This document shows positions 8,300 to 16,690 of a DNA stretch of 64,000 bases, piece after piece. The notes under the pieces were generated by a model that saw only the letters and a program-made list of their open reading frames with translations, was not told the origin of the DNA and searched no databases. Within the stretch, counting starts at the first letter, position 1. Every line of letters starts with the position of its first letter. The translations under genes were made by a program, and so were the position numbers. The stretch comes from an uncultured Oscillibacter sp. (GTDB lineage: Bacteria; Bacillota; Clostridia; Oscillospirales; Oscillospiraceae), in the NCBI GenBank assembly GCA_905200545.1, contig CAJKKQ010000001.1:1-64000 (forward strand). The letters are read 5' to 3'.

Positions 8300-8668
8300 T
8301 TATCCTTCGTTTTGTTCCCCATCTTTTTTAACAGATCTCCTGCCTGCACGATGCCCCGCAGTGGGAAGCACAGGCAGCGGCAGGATGTAGTAGTGGTTGT
8401 TACCCTGGAGCCACTTACCATTCCTTGCACATCGTGTGGTCTTCACCTTGCGGATGAATCCGCGATCCGTTAACTGCTTGACCGCATCCCGTGCAGCATT
8501 CTCTGAACAGTTGCAGTGCAGCGCGATGGTCTTGATACTAGGCCAGCACAGATCTTTCTGCCCGGCGCAGCAAACCAGGTAACTGTATACCGCCAGCGGA
8601 ATCGGTTTTAGGTCATAGTAAAAGATGGCATTGCTCATTTGATAGAATCGTTCACCAAGAATTGGCAT
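8300..8668 (-). CDS. HTH_36-type helix-turn-helix protein (E1)
   Basis: A 122-residue protein with a winged helix (LAVYSYLVCCAG then CWPSIKTIALHCNCSENAAR), the arrangement seen in replication-initiator-like and phage HTH_36 proteins, followed by a short basic tail (GNNHYYILPLP). AAAGGAGG precedes the ATG by 6-7 nt. The E2 homologue (21468-21794) is very similar and the E3 homologue (56376-56783) more distant. It sits upstream of oriT, so it may regulate mobilization or act in element replication; neither is shown. The 3' end overlaps a partial copy of the recurrent leader block. Confidence 0.8.
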   Translation of the reverse strand: MPILGERFYQMSNAIFYYDLKPIPLAVYSYLVCCAGQKDLCWPSIKTIALHCNCSENAARDAVKQLTDRGFIRKVKTTRCARNGKWLQGNNHYYILPLPVLPTAGHRAGRRSVKKDGEQNEG

Positions 8669-8708
8669 GCGGAACCTCCTTTGTAAAATTCAGACATGGA
8701 ATTTTTCT

Positions 8709-8850
8709 TGCGTTCCGAGTGCCTTCGCGTTAAACTGTTTGCAGATGGAGTCTGCGTTTTTCGGAACGCGGCGTGCCGCCGAACTGTTGCAGCAGTTTCG
8801 GCGGCTTTCCTTTTTGATTTGGAAACCCAATTGGTCTTTGCATTGTGTGC
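8709..8850. other. Conserved structured leader upstream of the HTH gene (E1)
   Basis: About 140 bp are nearly identical to 21837-21955 in E2. On the plus strand a small hairpin GCAGA-TGGAG-TCTGC is followed by GTTTTT, then a strong hairpin whose arms are GCCGCCGAACTG and CAGTTTCGGCGGC, followed by a T-rich tract. Both read as terminators on the plus strand. On the minus strand they would form an mRNA leader, or encode a short peptide (KKESRRNCCNS, then PKNADSIC) conserved in both elements. I cannot decide between RNA structure and small ORF. Confidence 0.5.
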
Positions 8851-9603
8851 GGATGCATATCACCACCGTTCTTAAAAACTCTGTTGACCAGCAACTGGTG
8901 TTCAACCACTCATCGACATTCCCCCTTCATTTCTCCCTAGAAAACAAAAAGCCACCCAGATCGTCCTTGCTTTTACGATCACGGATGGCGCCCTTCCCCT
9001 TAACATGCCACTATTCACTTGTAGTACTGTACTGGCCCGCGTGAAGGGCTACCGGGCTTTTGATTTCCAGTATTTGTATTATAAAATTAGAGAGAAACTG
9101 TGTCAACCGCTGACCCCCGGGTCATCTGTGAACCTTCTGTAAACCTTTGTTCTTCTTGCGCTTGGAAATAAATCAAGAAAACCCGTAATGTGATGTCTGT
9201 ATACAGTCAAAGGCCGCGTTGTGCGCTGTCTCCCGGTTTAGCTACTTCTCATACAAGGCACTACTGGATATCTTGGAAAGTGGCCCCAGAATATAATCAG
9301 CTTTTGAAGTAATTTGCATTAAAAGTTTCAGATAGTTTTGTGACCTGTACGAAAAATTTTCGAGTAGATAGATGAAGCGTGCTACATTGGTGCAAACTTT
9401 CTGTTAGGCAACTGCGGGCAGCTGTTGTGACATTTTTACGATCAAGCAGGAGAAGCGAATGCTATCTCTCGCCAAAATATACAAATCCGGTATTTTCCCG
9501 GTAATTTTTTTACTGGAAGGCAATTACCCACACAGACAATCCATAATTCTATTTTTGCGATACTAATGCGTATTTTGTTTCTCTATATGAAATTCAGATC
9601 TTT
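8851..9603. other. Intergenic region without a supported gene
   Basis: This stretch of about 750 bp between the mobilization module and the permease operon is AT-rich in its right half. A weak hairpin GCCCG...CGGGC followed by TTTT lies at 9035-9061. I see no reading frame with coding character. It may mark the junction between the element backbone and right-end cargo. Confidence 0.5.
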
Positions 9604-9631
9604 TTGACGCAGGCAAAAAAATCCATATACT
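9604..9631 (+). promoter_or_regulatory. Candidate promoter of the permease gene
   Basis: TTGACG (9604-9609), a 16-bp spacer and TATACT (9626-9631) lie 84 bp before the permease start. This is a good sigma-A-type match in an AT-rich region. Confidence 0.6.
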
Positions 9632-9714
9632 TAACAACATAAAGCTGTGCTGCGCGGCCAGTTGATGTCAGGATCAACAAATTTATCCCAGAAAAGGAGA
9701 GCAGGAGGTAATTT

Positions 9715-11094
9715 ATGAGCAACAAGCCAGCAAAACAACTTGGCCTTTGGAATATCGTTGGCCTGGGCGTGGGCGGAGCCGTTGGCTCCGGTATCTTTGT
9801 GACCCTGGGAAACGCCATCGGCATGACAGGACGCTCTATCCTTCCCATCACCGTAATCTGTGTATTCTACATGCTGTTGGCCTACTGGTACAATCTGGCC
9901 ATGTCCGGCGTTTTTGTCGTAGAGGGCGGCGACTACAGCATGAAGGGGATGCTGCTGCCGCCTCTGCTCACCGGCTACGGCGGATGGACCAACGTGATCT
10001 GGGCCTTCGGTTTCACCGGCTACGCCCTCTCCCTAACCGACTATCTCAGCAGCCTGTGGCCTGTTCTGGCAGATCACAGCAAGCTGTCCAGCGCCATTTT
10101 GTTGACTGTCTTTTTCCTGCTGACAATCCGGGGCAATCGAATCGTCACTCTGTTCCAAAACGTGGCGACAGTTTTACTGATTGGTGCTCTAATTCTCTTT
10201 GTCGTGATGGGTTTTCCCAATGTGGACGCAGCAGTCTTTTTTAATCCCAGCTACGACGGCGGCTTCTTCCGCAATGGTTTTATGGGGATGTTGAGCGCCA
10301 TCGCGGTGATGGGCTGGGCCTGCCAGGGCACTACCATGGGTCCCGTGGGTGTGGTTCCCATTACCAAAAATGCCAAGCGTACAATCCCCCTGGGCATCCT
10401 GGTCACCTGCCTGGTGGTGTCTGCTGTCTACGGACTGATGTCGTATGTGGCTGCCGGCGTCCTTCCCTACGATATGATTGCCGGCAAAAACCTCAGCGTC
10501 ACTGCCGGGGCCATCATGTCCCAGGGGCCCTTCGCCTTTTTCATCATCGGCGGCGGCGTATGTGCCATCATCTCCTCTTTCCTGGCGGTGCTAGCCATGA
10601 TCCGGGAGCCCTTGTCCCACATGGCGGACGACGGTTGGCTGCCCCAGATTTTCCGCAAAAAAAGCAATGATGGCTATCCCTACTTCTGCTTCCTGATGGT
10701 CTACATCATCGCTCTGGTCCCTATCCTTACCGGCATGAGCGTGGGAAACGCCATCACCATGCTGATGATTCCCTCTATGCTCATCAACGCTTATTTGAAC
10801 GCTGCATGCATCATCATCCCAAAGAAATACCCCGAGCAGTTTGCCAAGCGCTCCATTAAGATCCCCGTCTGGGCTTTCCGTGCCTGCAGCGTGTTGGGCG
10901 GCATCTGCGCCTTGATCATTGCCGTCACCCTTTTTAAGGATCTAACATCTACTGACGCGGCAGTGGCCGCCGCCATCGTCATCATCCCCCTGATCTTCTC
11001 CGCCATCGCACTGAAAACCCACTCGGTGGACAGTTCCGTACTGGGTAAACGTCGGCAGGAGATCGTGGATTCAGCCCTAAAGGCAGACGAATGA
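9715..11094 (+). CDS. APC-family amino acid permease
   Basis: A 459-residue polytopic membrane protein with about 12 hydrophobic segments and the APC signature in TM1 (GLGVGGAVGSGIFVTLG). It would import an amino acid by cation symport or exchange. AGGAGG precedes the ATG. The MalY/PatB-type lyase gene starts 77 bp downstream on the same strand, and an XRE regulator and RidA are next, so a sulfur-containing or other beta-substituted amino acid is a reasonable substrate guess. The family alone does not define specificity. Confidence 0.9.
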   Translation: MSNKPAKQLGLWNIVGLGVGGAVGSGIFVTLGNAIGMTGRSILPITVICVFYMLLAYWYNLAMSGVFVVEGGDYSMKGMLLPPLLTGYGGWTNVIWAFGFTGYALSLTDYLSSLWPVLADHSKLSSAILLTVFFLLTIRGNRIVTLFQNVATVLLIGALILFVVMGFPNVDAAVFFNPSYDGGFFRNGFMGMLSAIAVMGWACQGTTMGPVGVVPITKNAKRTIPLGILVTCLVVSAVYGLMSYVAAGVLPYDMIAGKNLSVTAGAIMSQGPFAFFIIGGGVCAIISSFLAVLAMIREPLSHMADDGWLPQIFRKKSNDGYPYFCFLMVYIIALVPILTGMSVGNAITMLMIPSMLINAYLNAACIIIPKKYPEQFAKRSIKIPVWAFRACSVLGGICALIIAVTLFKDLTSTDAAVAAAIVIIPLIFSAIALKTHSVDSSVLGKRRQEIVDSALKADE

Positions 11095-11171
11095 CAGAAG
11101 ATTGCCGTACCCAATGGCATCACATATTACTATACAAGCATACTACCGAGCGAATTTGCAGGAGGTTTTCT

Positions 11172-12386
11172 ATGTATCACTTTGACGAAATCATTGACCG
11201 CCGTGGAACCAACGCCCTGAACACCGACGGCTTCCGGCAGTACATCTTCCATGCCGGCCCCGAGAAAGTCTTTCCCTACAAGGACGAGGAATTTGTCCGC
11301 ATGTGGGTGGCAGATATGGAGTTCGGCGTGGCCCCGGAGATTCTGGACGCCATGCGCCAGCGAATCGATCGCCGCATCTTCGGCTATACCGGTGTGTACG
11401 ATGATGGGTATTACCAGTCTTTCCGGCACTGGTGTCTGGAGCACTACGGCTGGGAAGTATCCCTGGAAGAGCTGTGCTTCTCCCCCGGCATCATTCCCGC
11501 CATTTACCAGCTGGTGGAGAGTCTGACTGCCCCCAACGAGAAGGTTCTCATCAACACCCCCGCCTACGGCTACTTTCTCCATGCCGCCGAGTACTCTAAC
11601 AGGGGCGTACTCCACTCTCCCCTGAAGAAGGACGAGAAAGGCTGCTTCACATTGGACGCAGAGGACTTTGAGCGCCGGTGTGCCGACCCCAAATGCAAAC
11701 TGGTATTCTGGTGTAACCCCCACAACCCCACTGGTCACATCTGGACAGAGGAAGAACTCCGCCAGGCGGCGGCCATTATGGAAAAGTACAACCTGTGGGT
11801 GGTGTCCGATGAGATTCACTGCGACCTGACCCGAAAGGGGAAGTCCCACATCCCCATGGCCAAGATTATGACCGATTACCCCAAGCTCATCACCTGCATG
11901 GCCCCCACCAAGACCTTCAACCTGGCGGGGATGGCCTTCTCCAACATCATTATCCGGGACCAGGCTACCCGGGAGGAGTTCAGGGCCCGGGACAAGCTCT
12001 TCGGTATGGTGAATCCTCTGTCTCTCACCGCTGCCAAGGCAGCCTACGACAAGGGCGGTCCCTGGCTGGAAGAGCTGCGGGACTATCTGGACGGCAACTT
12101 TGCATTTGTACAGGAGTTTCTGTCCCTGGAACTGCCCGAGGCTGTAATGAATATCTCCGATGCCACCTACCTGGCCTGGGTGGACCTGGGACGGTGTCTG
12201 CCTGATGTGGCGGATCTTCCGGGTTTCTTTGCCAACGAAGCCGGCGTGTTGCTGGAGGGGGGCAACTCCTTGTTCGTAGACAACGCGGAGGGGTATATCC
12301 GTCTGAATCTGGCCATGCCTCGATCCATGATTCAGACCGGCTTGGAGCGCATTCGGGATTCCATCCGCCGGCACAGAAAGAGCTGA
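11172..12386 (+). CDS. MalY/PatB-type C-S beta-lyase (PLP-dependent)
   Basis: A 404-residue fold-type I PLP enzyme of the MalY/PatB branch, which cleaves cystathionine, cystine or cysteine conjugates to a thiol, pyruvate and ammonia. The N-terminal motif FVRMWVADMEF is diagnostic of this branch. The PLP lysine is Lys247 (APTKTFNLAG), the cofactor aspartate is in SDEIHCDL, and NPHNPTGHIW is the standard loop. The start at 11172 follows AGGAGG at 6-nt spacing; 27 residues of the longer frame are excluded. It is probably co-transcribed with the permease. Beta-elimination by such enzymes releases 2-aminoacrylate, which the RidA encoded nearby can hydrolyse. Confidence 0.9.
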   Translation: MYHFDEIIDRRGTNALNTDGFRQYIFHAGPEKVFPYKDEEFVRMWVADMEFGVAPEILDAMRQRIDRRIFGYTGVYDDGYYQSFRHWCLEHYGWEVSLEELCFSPGIIPAIYQLVESLTAPNEKVLINTPAYGYFLHAAEYSNRGVLHSPLKKDEKGCFTLDAEDFERRCADPKCKLVFWCNPHNPTGHIWTEEELRQAAAIMEKYNLWVVSDEIHCDLTRKGKSHIPMAKIMTDYPKLITCMAPTKTFNLAGMAFSNIIIRDQATREEFRARDKLFGMVNPLSLTAAKAAYDKGGPWLEELRDYLDGNFAFVQEFLSLELPEAVMNISDATYLAWVDLGRCLPDVADLPGFFANEAGVLLEGGNSLFVDNAEGYIRLNLAMPRSMIQTGLERIRDSIRRHRKS

Positions 12387-12406
12387 CCGCCCCTCCGGCA
12401 TAAAAT

Positions 12407-12444
12407 ATGCCGCGGCAAACAGGACTTCCTGTCAGACGCGGCAT
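12407..12444. terminator. Bidirectional terminator between lyase and XRE genes
   Basis: Arms ATGCCGCG (12407-12414) and CGCGGCAT (12437-12444) enclose an inner stem ACAGGA/TCCTGT. It lies between two convergent genes. Confidence 0.65.
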
Positions 12445-12455
12445 TTCCCCGAGAT

Positions 12456-13163
12456 CTATATCACCGAGAACATGTTATAATATTTCATCCGCCGTATATC
12501 CTCCTGTGAGACCTTCAGTTGGCGGATCAGCTCTCCATCCTCCTTCAGCGGTTTCTTGGAAAAAAGGATCTTCAGGGCCACCGGCATCATGGGCCGGGAG
12601 GAAACCCCGTTCCAAAGGCCCCACTTGGTCTCCGCATCCAGGAAGGAAGAGAGAATCTGGATGCTGGCTTTCTCCATAGGGTTGCTCTGGTGGGCCAGTT
12701 CGATGAGGGAAAGTGCATCAAAATGCTCGATATACCCCCAGTAGGTGTTTTCAGCCTGTTGGTACCGCTCCAGATCCCGGTAGGACATATACATGGCAAT
12801 CTTATAGCGGTTTGTATCGATCTGGGAAAACACATCAAAGGCAGAGCGGCTCACCTGCCCATTGCGTCCGTCGAAGTAATAACCGTAAAACCGCTCTAGT
12901 CCCCGAAAGAAAGCAGGGTGAATCTCTCGAGGCGGTGAAGCAGTCTTCCCAGAGCTTGCGGGAAGCAGCTGCTCAGCACGGACCTGCAGGGCAACTGCCA
13001 GGTCGTACAAGGTATCCAGGTCAATGGAGATCTCCCCAGTCTCATATTTGGAGAGGGTGGCCTTACTCTTATGGATGACTGCGGCCAACTCTTCCAGAGT
13101 CATAGAGCGGCTCTTTCGGAAATAACGGATGCGTTTTCCTGCCTCAGCAGAGATCTCAGACAT
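12456..13163 (-). CDS. XRE-family transcriptional regulator
   Basis: A 235-residue regulator with an N-terminal Cro/C1-type helix-turn-helix (MTLEELAAVIHKSKATLSKYE at about residues 21-41, then a second helix pair). The roughly 150-residue C-terminal domain is helical, without a recognised ligand-binding motif. It is divergent from ridA (99 bp between starts) and convergent with the lyase gene, which suggests local control of the permease-lyase-RidA module, probably through the shared intergenic region at 13164-13262. Confidence 0.85.
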   Translation of the reverse strand: MSEISAEAGKRIRYFRKSRSMTLEELAAVIHKSKATLSKYETGEISIDLDTLYDLAVALQVRAEQLLPASSGKTASPPREIHPAFFRGLERFYGYYFDGRNGQVSRSAFDVFSQIDTNRYKIAMYMSYRDLERYQQAENTYWGYIEHFDALSLIELAHQSNPMEKASIQILSSFLDAETKWGLWNGVSSRPMMPVALKILFSKKPLKEDGELIRQLKVSQEDIRRMKYYNMFSVI

Positions 13164-13262
13164 GGTAATCCTCCCACAGCAGTTTCACACTCTTTTCATT
13201 TAAAGATATCTGATTCTGGAGAAAAAGTCAATTCTGTTCCTGTTCAACAAAAGGAGGACCTT

Positions 13263-13643
13263 ATGAAAAATATCACTACAGCTTCCGCGCCAACAGCCAT
13301 TGGCCCCTACTCCCAGGCTATCGAAACCAACCACACTATCTACGTCTCCGGCCAGCTTCCCATTGATCCGGTCACCGGGGACTTTCCCTCGGAAGACATC
13401 CGAGACCAGACCCGTGTCTCTCTATCCAACGTCAAGGCGATTTTAGAGCAGGCTGGTTTGTCCATGACTGACGTAGTCAAAACCACTGTACTTCTGGCTG
13501 ACATGGAAGATTTTTCTTCTATGAATGAGGTCTACAGCGCCTTCTTCTCCCAGCCCTACCCCGCTCGCGCTGCCTTCCAGGTAGCCAGGCTACCCCGGGA
13601 CGCAAAAGTGGAAATCGAAGTAGTCGCAGAAAAGAGGGCTTGA
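13263..13643 (+). CDS. ridA: RidA family enamine/imine deaminase
   Basis: A 126-residue Rid protein that hydrolyses reactive enamines such as 2-aminoacrylate to a keto acid and ammonia. Visible features are SAPTAIGPYSQAI at the N-terminus, the active-site arginine Arg102 (YPARAAFQV) and Glu118 (VEIEVVA), matching the RidA subgroup. The start at 13263 follows AAAAGGAGG; upstream residues in the longer frame are excluded. Placement with a PLP beta-lyase is biochemically sensible because the lyase generates the substrate that RidA removes. Confidence 0.93.
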   Translation: MKNITTASAPTAIGPYSQAIETNHTIYVSGQLPIDPVTGDFPSEDIRDQTRVSLSNVKAILEQAGLSMTDVVKTTVLLADMEDFSSMNEVYSAFFSQPYPARAAFQVARLPRDAKVEIEVVAEKRA

Positions 13644-13798
13644 CCCAGAGCAGTTTTTCTGCCGTGTCGTGGCGCCATCTCAAAAATAAAATTGCAGGCT
13701 TTCTCTGGCACAAGTTGCCTGGGCCGAAAACAGTGCTTGACATTTCCTCGATTGCAAGCTACGATCACGGCAGTGAAATGATTTCTTGTGGAAAGCGT

Positions 13799-13833
13799 CC
13801 CCGGCCCCGCCCAATAGGCGGAGCCGGGGATTT
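13799..13833 (+). terminator. Terminator at E1 right end
   Basis: Arms CCCCGG/CCGGGG with an inner CCGCC/GGCGG stem are followed by ATTTG. A related hairpin at the same place in the E2 right end (45669-45702) shows that the element ends are homologous. Confidence 0.7.
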
Positions 13834-13854
13834 GACCAATACGCTGACCAATAT
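13833..13854 (+). repeat. TGACCAATA direct repeats at E1 right end
   Basis: TGACCAATAC and TGACCAATAT are separated by two bases, about 110 bp before att, in the same position as 45705-45726 in E2. They are probable integrase arm sites. Confidence 0.6.
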
Positions 13855-13966
13855 CCGGATATCAGCGGGTGGACGCAGTGGACAATGACCTCCTGTCTGT
13901 TCCGAAAAACCGGAGCAAAAATTATCGGAAAGCACCCAATAGCAGGTGTTTGATATCCAGACGGAT

Positions 13967-14017
13967 CTTCACACGCAGGAGGTCACTGGTTCGAGTCCAG
14001 TAGTCTCCACCAAAAAG
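13967..14017 (+). repeat. att repeat copy 2, junction of E1 and E2
   Basis: This is an exact 51-bp copy of tRNA-Val from the anticodon loop onward. The 5' half of the tRNA is absent, so no tRNA is made here. About 40 bp upstream (AAAGCACCCAATAGCAGG and following) is also shared with the copy at 45839, showing homologous right ends. Confidence 0.9.
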
Positions 14018-14048
14018 CTCCTGATTTCTTACGAAATCAGGAGCTTTT
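14013..14048 (+). terminator. att-associated terminator hairpin, copy 2
   Basis: A 16-bp stem with loop TTAC. It differs from the copies at 68-103 and 45885-45920 by paired changes (GTT/AAC, GCT/AGC and GAA/TTC), so pairing is kept. Confidence 0.8.
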
Positions 14049-14096
14049 CTTTTTATTCATCACGAAAAAGTTTGCTTTAAATTTCTGCTTTTTCTC

Positions 14097-14118
14097 CGAC
14101 CAATACACTGACCAATAC
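14097..14118 (+). repeat. TGACCAATA direct repeats at E2 left end
   Basis: CGACCAATAC and TGACCAATAC are separated by AC, the same layout as at 153-174 in E1. Confidence 0.55.
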
Positions 14119-14141
14119 CGCGATAGTAGCCGATAGAATGA

Positions 14142-14179
14142 GGCAGCACCGGGTGGGAAAATTCCCGCCCGGTGCTGCC
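14142..14179. terminator. Long GC-rich hairpin near E2 left end
   Basis: Arms of about 18 bp beginning GGCAGCACCGGG and ending CCCGGTGCTGCC form a nearly perfect stem downstream of the minus-strand gene pair. Similar hairpins occur at 16635-16672 and, degenerate, at 207-236. There is no clear T-run on the minus strand, so termination is likely but not certain. Confidence 0.5.
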
Positions 14180-14186
14180 GTAATGG

Positions 14187-14867
14187 TTACAATCTTTTTG
14201 TATGGTCAGAAAAAATCCAGCCTTCCATCTCACACGCGTCTGCAAGCGCTTTGGTGAGCTTTTTGATTGGAAAGTCTGGTGCGGTTTGTATAATGAGTAC
14301 CAAATGTCCCCAATCCACATGTAGGTTTAGAAGAGCGCTCTTCTCCAGTGTTGAACCTTCATCAAAATGAAGAGGAAACTCTTTTTTCAGAACAGAACAA
14401 TTCAGATAGACGTCCGCCCAGAGAATCTCCGTATGGATACACTGATAAAGCGATGTATACAATCCTTTGGGTAGCCGGTCAAAGAGAAATATATGCCTTT
14501 CCCCTTTGTCCACCTTCTCTTCTTTGAACCAACGGCACTGTTCCAACGCCATTTGGCGCAGTTCTGGAAAGCGCGCCTCCCACAGGGCACAGGTGTGTCC
14601 GGTATAGTCCGACACGGTCAGAGCCACAGGTAGCCCGGCACTGACCTCTTCCACAGTGCGCTGTACAATCGCATGGAAGGGGCGCAGCGCTTCCTCCTGT
14701 TCGGCCGAGGCCGCCAGCGCCCCATATCCGCCGGGAAGTCCGTATGATCCCGTCATGCCGGCAGTTGCTTCCTCCGCCCGGAACTCTCCGGGCATCAGCC
14801 AAAACTCCCCTAAGCGCAGTTCGTTAAGCGACCTGTCGGTTCTTTCTTTTCGTTTCCGGAAAACCAT
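14187..14867 (-). CDS. Unrecognised protein, possible immunity partner
   Basis: A protein of about 226 residues without a motif I can name. The middle is mixed alpha/beta with many aromatic residues (HTCALWEARFPELRQMALEQ, then GERHIFLFDRLPKGLY). There is no signal peptide or membrane segment. It starts at ATG 14867 after GGGAGAG, or at GTG 14873, which would overlap the upstream stop by 4 nt (GTGA). Tight coupling behind a toxin-like gene is the main reason to propose immunity or chaperone function. This is context-only inference. Confidence 0.6.
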   Translation of the reverse strand: MVFRKRKERTDRSLNELRLGEFWLMPGEFRAEEATAGMTGSYGLPGGYGALAASAEQEEALRPFHAIVQRTVEEVSAGLPVALTVSDYTGHTCALWEARFPELRQMALEQCRWFKEEKVDKGERHIFLFDRLPKGLYTSLYQCIHTEILWADVYLNCSVLKKEFPLHFDEGSTLEKSALLNLHVDWGHLVLIIQTAPDFPIKKLTKALADACEMEGWIFSDHTKRL

Positions 14868-14869
14868 AG

Positions 14870-16540
14870 TCACTCTCCCACATCTGTGATATCAATTACC
14901 CATTTTCCCAAAGAGGAACCTGCATAGGAACCTGCAACACCAAGGATCAATCCGCCGGCAATCCCGCCCACAGCAGTGCCAAGTCCTGGCAAAATTGCCG
15001 TACCGATTGCAGCACCTGCCAGAGCGCCGCCTTTGGCGCCGAGTGCACCTCCTGCCCAACTGCCGCCAATACTTGCAGCTGTACTATAAGTCTTTTTCCC
15101 GATTTTCTGATCGGCGTCATGTAGATCCCCGTCAATGACATTACATAGTTCCAAAGCATCCAGTGCTGCTCCCGCGACCAACAGCACTCTCCCTGCGATC
15201 CTGACTACTTTGGCTGAGTGCTGAAAATCTTTCAGGATATCATAGGCTTCTTTGGAAATCTCGGTATGATCCAATTTGGATGCAAGCCTTTTCTGCCACG
15301 CCGAAGCATCTGGGAGCGCATCCACATTGATATGGTAATAGCTTGTATTCCCTTTGTAGGGGTGTAAATCGGCCCTGAAAAGTGGCATATTACTTTCAGA
15401 GGATACAAGGCGTGAAAAATTCCGCCCATCTCTTGTGATTTTGGTTGCAGCCCGAATTCCCGTCCAACTGCTTTGGAGCGGGTCAAGCCATGCCAGAGTT
15501 GGAAAGGTACCTCGCGCTAATTCATCCAGAAAGCTCTCACGAGCACCGTCAGTCTTTTTTCCGTAAACTCCGTCCTCCAGCAGCCGCCCACCTAAATTCA
15601 ATTCGTTGAATCTTTGCTGTAACTGGCGGATTTTTGCTGCATCGCCACCCACAAACCATGCCAGCCGCTCGATCATGCTGTCGGAAATACCTGTGTTGAT
15701 CCCGCAGCGTTCCAGTTCGCTAACAGCGGCACGCAGGTTCCGGGCTGTATCGTCTGTGATATAGTTGTTCTCTCGTTCGTTTTGCGATAAATCCCGTTGT
15801 AATTGGCGTGCGATATCTTCCAAGGAGCCCTTTATGCCTCCATCGTAGTCATCGCTGTATATGGCAGGAAGATCCTGCAAAAGGACCTTCCGTTCCACAT
15901 AGTTCAGATATTCTCTGCTGCCAATGGAATACCCACAACGCCCCCGCAGATCTGCCGATTCATTGTTGCTACGGTATGTGTTCAGTACATCCCGTAAGAA
16001 TTCTTTATCCTTTCCCTGTGAAATATCCTGGAGGAATGCAGTCTTTCTTGCATTGCTCCCTGCCGCAAAGGAAATACTCCAATCCACAGCCTTTTGAAGC
16101 AAATCAAGACACTCACTGGCAAAGAAGTCTGAACAGTTCTTAATTTTTTGAATTGCGGTTTGGACAGCCTGATCGTCACGCAAAGAACTGCCTGGGAGAT
16201 AAAAAGAGGATAGATTCAGGATTCCTATGCAGTCACTGCTATGGCTGCAAAAACTGCCGGACATCCTGAATACATCATATAGCGATTGTACCTGCTTGGC
16301 AAGTGCGCTCCTTCGATCAGAGGATATATTGCGAATGACGTTTATGTGTTCCTGCAAGTCGTCGTAGATCTCTTCCACTGCGGCGCCAGCACGGTTCCCC
16401 ACCTCCCGTAATGTTTCGTGGTAATTCGTTTCTGACGGTCTTTGCATCAGCGTGCCAAAAAAAGTGGCGCGGTTTACGCGGTTCCAATAGTCACTGCTCC
16501 CCAAAACAGCACCGTTTTCACCAGTTGCTTCCTTGCTCAT
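14870..16540 (-). CDS. Toxin-like protein with PG-binding-like segment and glycine-zipper tail
   Basis: A 556-residue protein. The N-terminal 280 residues are helical and coiled-coil-like, with several cysteines. A segment IRQLQQRFNELNLGG then DGVYGKKT resembles a peptidoglycan-binding repeat (PG_binding_1). It is followed by RADLHPYKGNTSYYHINVDA, reminiscent of a nuclease-like toxin core with paired histidines. The last 90 residues are extremely rich in Gly and Ala (ASIGGSWAGGALGAKGGALA and onward), forming a glycine-zipper membrane segment as in some polymorphic toxins. There is no signal peptide. The start at 16540 follows AGGAGGG. The gene occupies the cargo slot between att and integrase and overlaps its partner gene. 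Toxin function is an inference. Confidence 0.65.
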   Translation of the reverse strand: MSKEATGENGAVLGSSDYWNRVNRATFFGTLMQRPSETNYHETLREVGNRAGAAVEEIYDDLQEHINVIRNISSDRRSALAKQVQSLYDVFRMSGSFCSHSSDCIGILNLSSFYLPGSSLRDDQAVQTAIQKIKNCSDFFASECLDLLQKAVDWSISFAAGSNARKTAFLQDISQGKDKEFLRDVLNTYRSNNESADLRGRCGYSIGSREYLNYVERKVLLQDLPAIYSDDYDGGIKGSLEDIARQLQRDLSQNERENNYITDDTARNLRAAVSELERCGINTGISDSMIERLAWFVGGDAAKIRQLQQRFNELNLGGRLLEDGVYGKKTDGARESFLDELARGTFPTLAWLDPLQSSWTGIRAATKITRDGRNFSRLVSSESNMPLFRADLHPYKGNTSYYHINVDALPDASAWQKRLASKLDHTEISKEAYDILKDFQHSAKVVRIAGRVLLVAGAALDALELCNVIDGDLHDADQKIGKKTYSTAASIGGSWAGGALGAKGGALAGAAIGTAILPGLGTAVGGIAGGLILGVAGSYAGSSLGKWVIDITDVGE

Positions 16541-16634
16541 AGGTTTCCCTCCTGAAAGTTTTCTCAAATACATGCTTACGTATGAAAAATTTGCATGTTT
16601 CTGTGCAACAAACTGACAGAATATTTACCAGAAA

Positions 16635-16672
16635 GGCAGCACCGGGCAGGAATTTCCCAGCCCGGTGCTGTC
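16635..16672. terminator. Hairpin after integrase of E2
   Basis: Stem CAGCACCGGGC/GCCCGGTGCTG with a 12-nt loop lies between convergent ends, downstream of the minus-strand integrase and upstream of the toxin-like gene. It is similar to the hairpin at 14142-14179. Confidence 0.6.
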
Positions 16673-16690
16673 TTATGTTTATTTTGATGG

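Larger units (their letters stand above)
22..14017. mobile_element. E1: integrative and mobilizable element, first of three in tandem
   Basis: About 13.9 kb lies between the 51-bp tRNA-derived direct repeats at 22-72 and 13967-14017. It holds a tyrosine integrase, a DUF6809-like protein, an excisionase-like protein, a relaxase, a ribbon-helix-helix accessory protein, a candidate oriT and an HTH protein. There are no conjugative transfer ATPase or type IV secretion genes, so it should need a helper for transfer. Cargo: nitrilase, ACT protein, CAP protein, Fic protein, and the permease, C-S lyase and RidA module. Confidence 0.85.

Noticed and set aside
11130..12401. 423-codon minus-strand frame opposite the C-S lyase
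   Set aside because: It is the antisense shadow of the lyase gene, which has catalytic motifs.
13967..14017. A second and third tRNA-Val gene at 13967 and 45839
   Set aside because: Only the 3' half from the anticodon loop onward is present; the acceptor 5' strand, D-arm and anticodon 5' stem are missing, so these are att copies.
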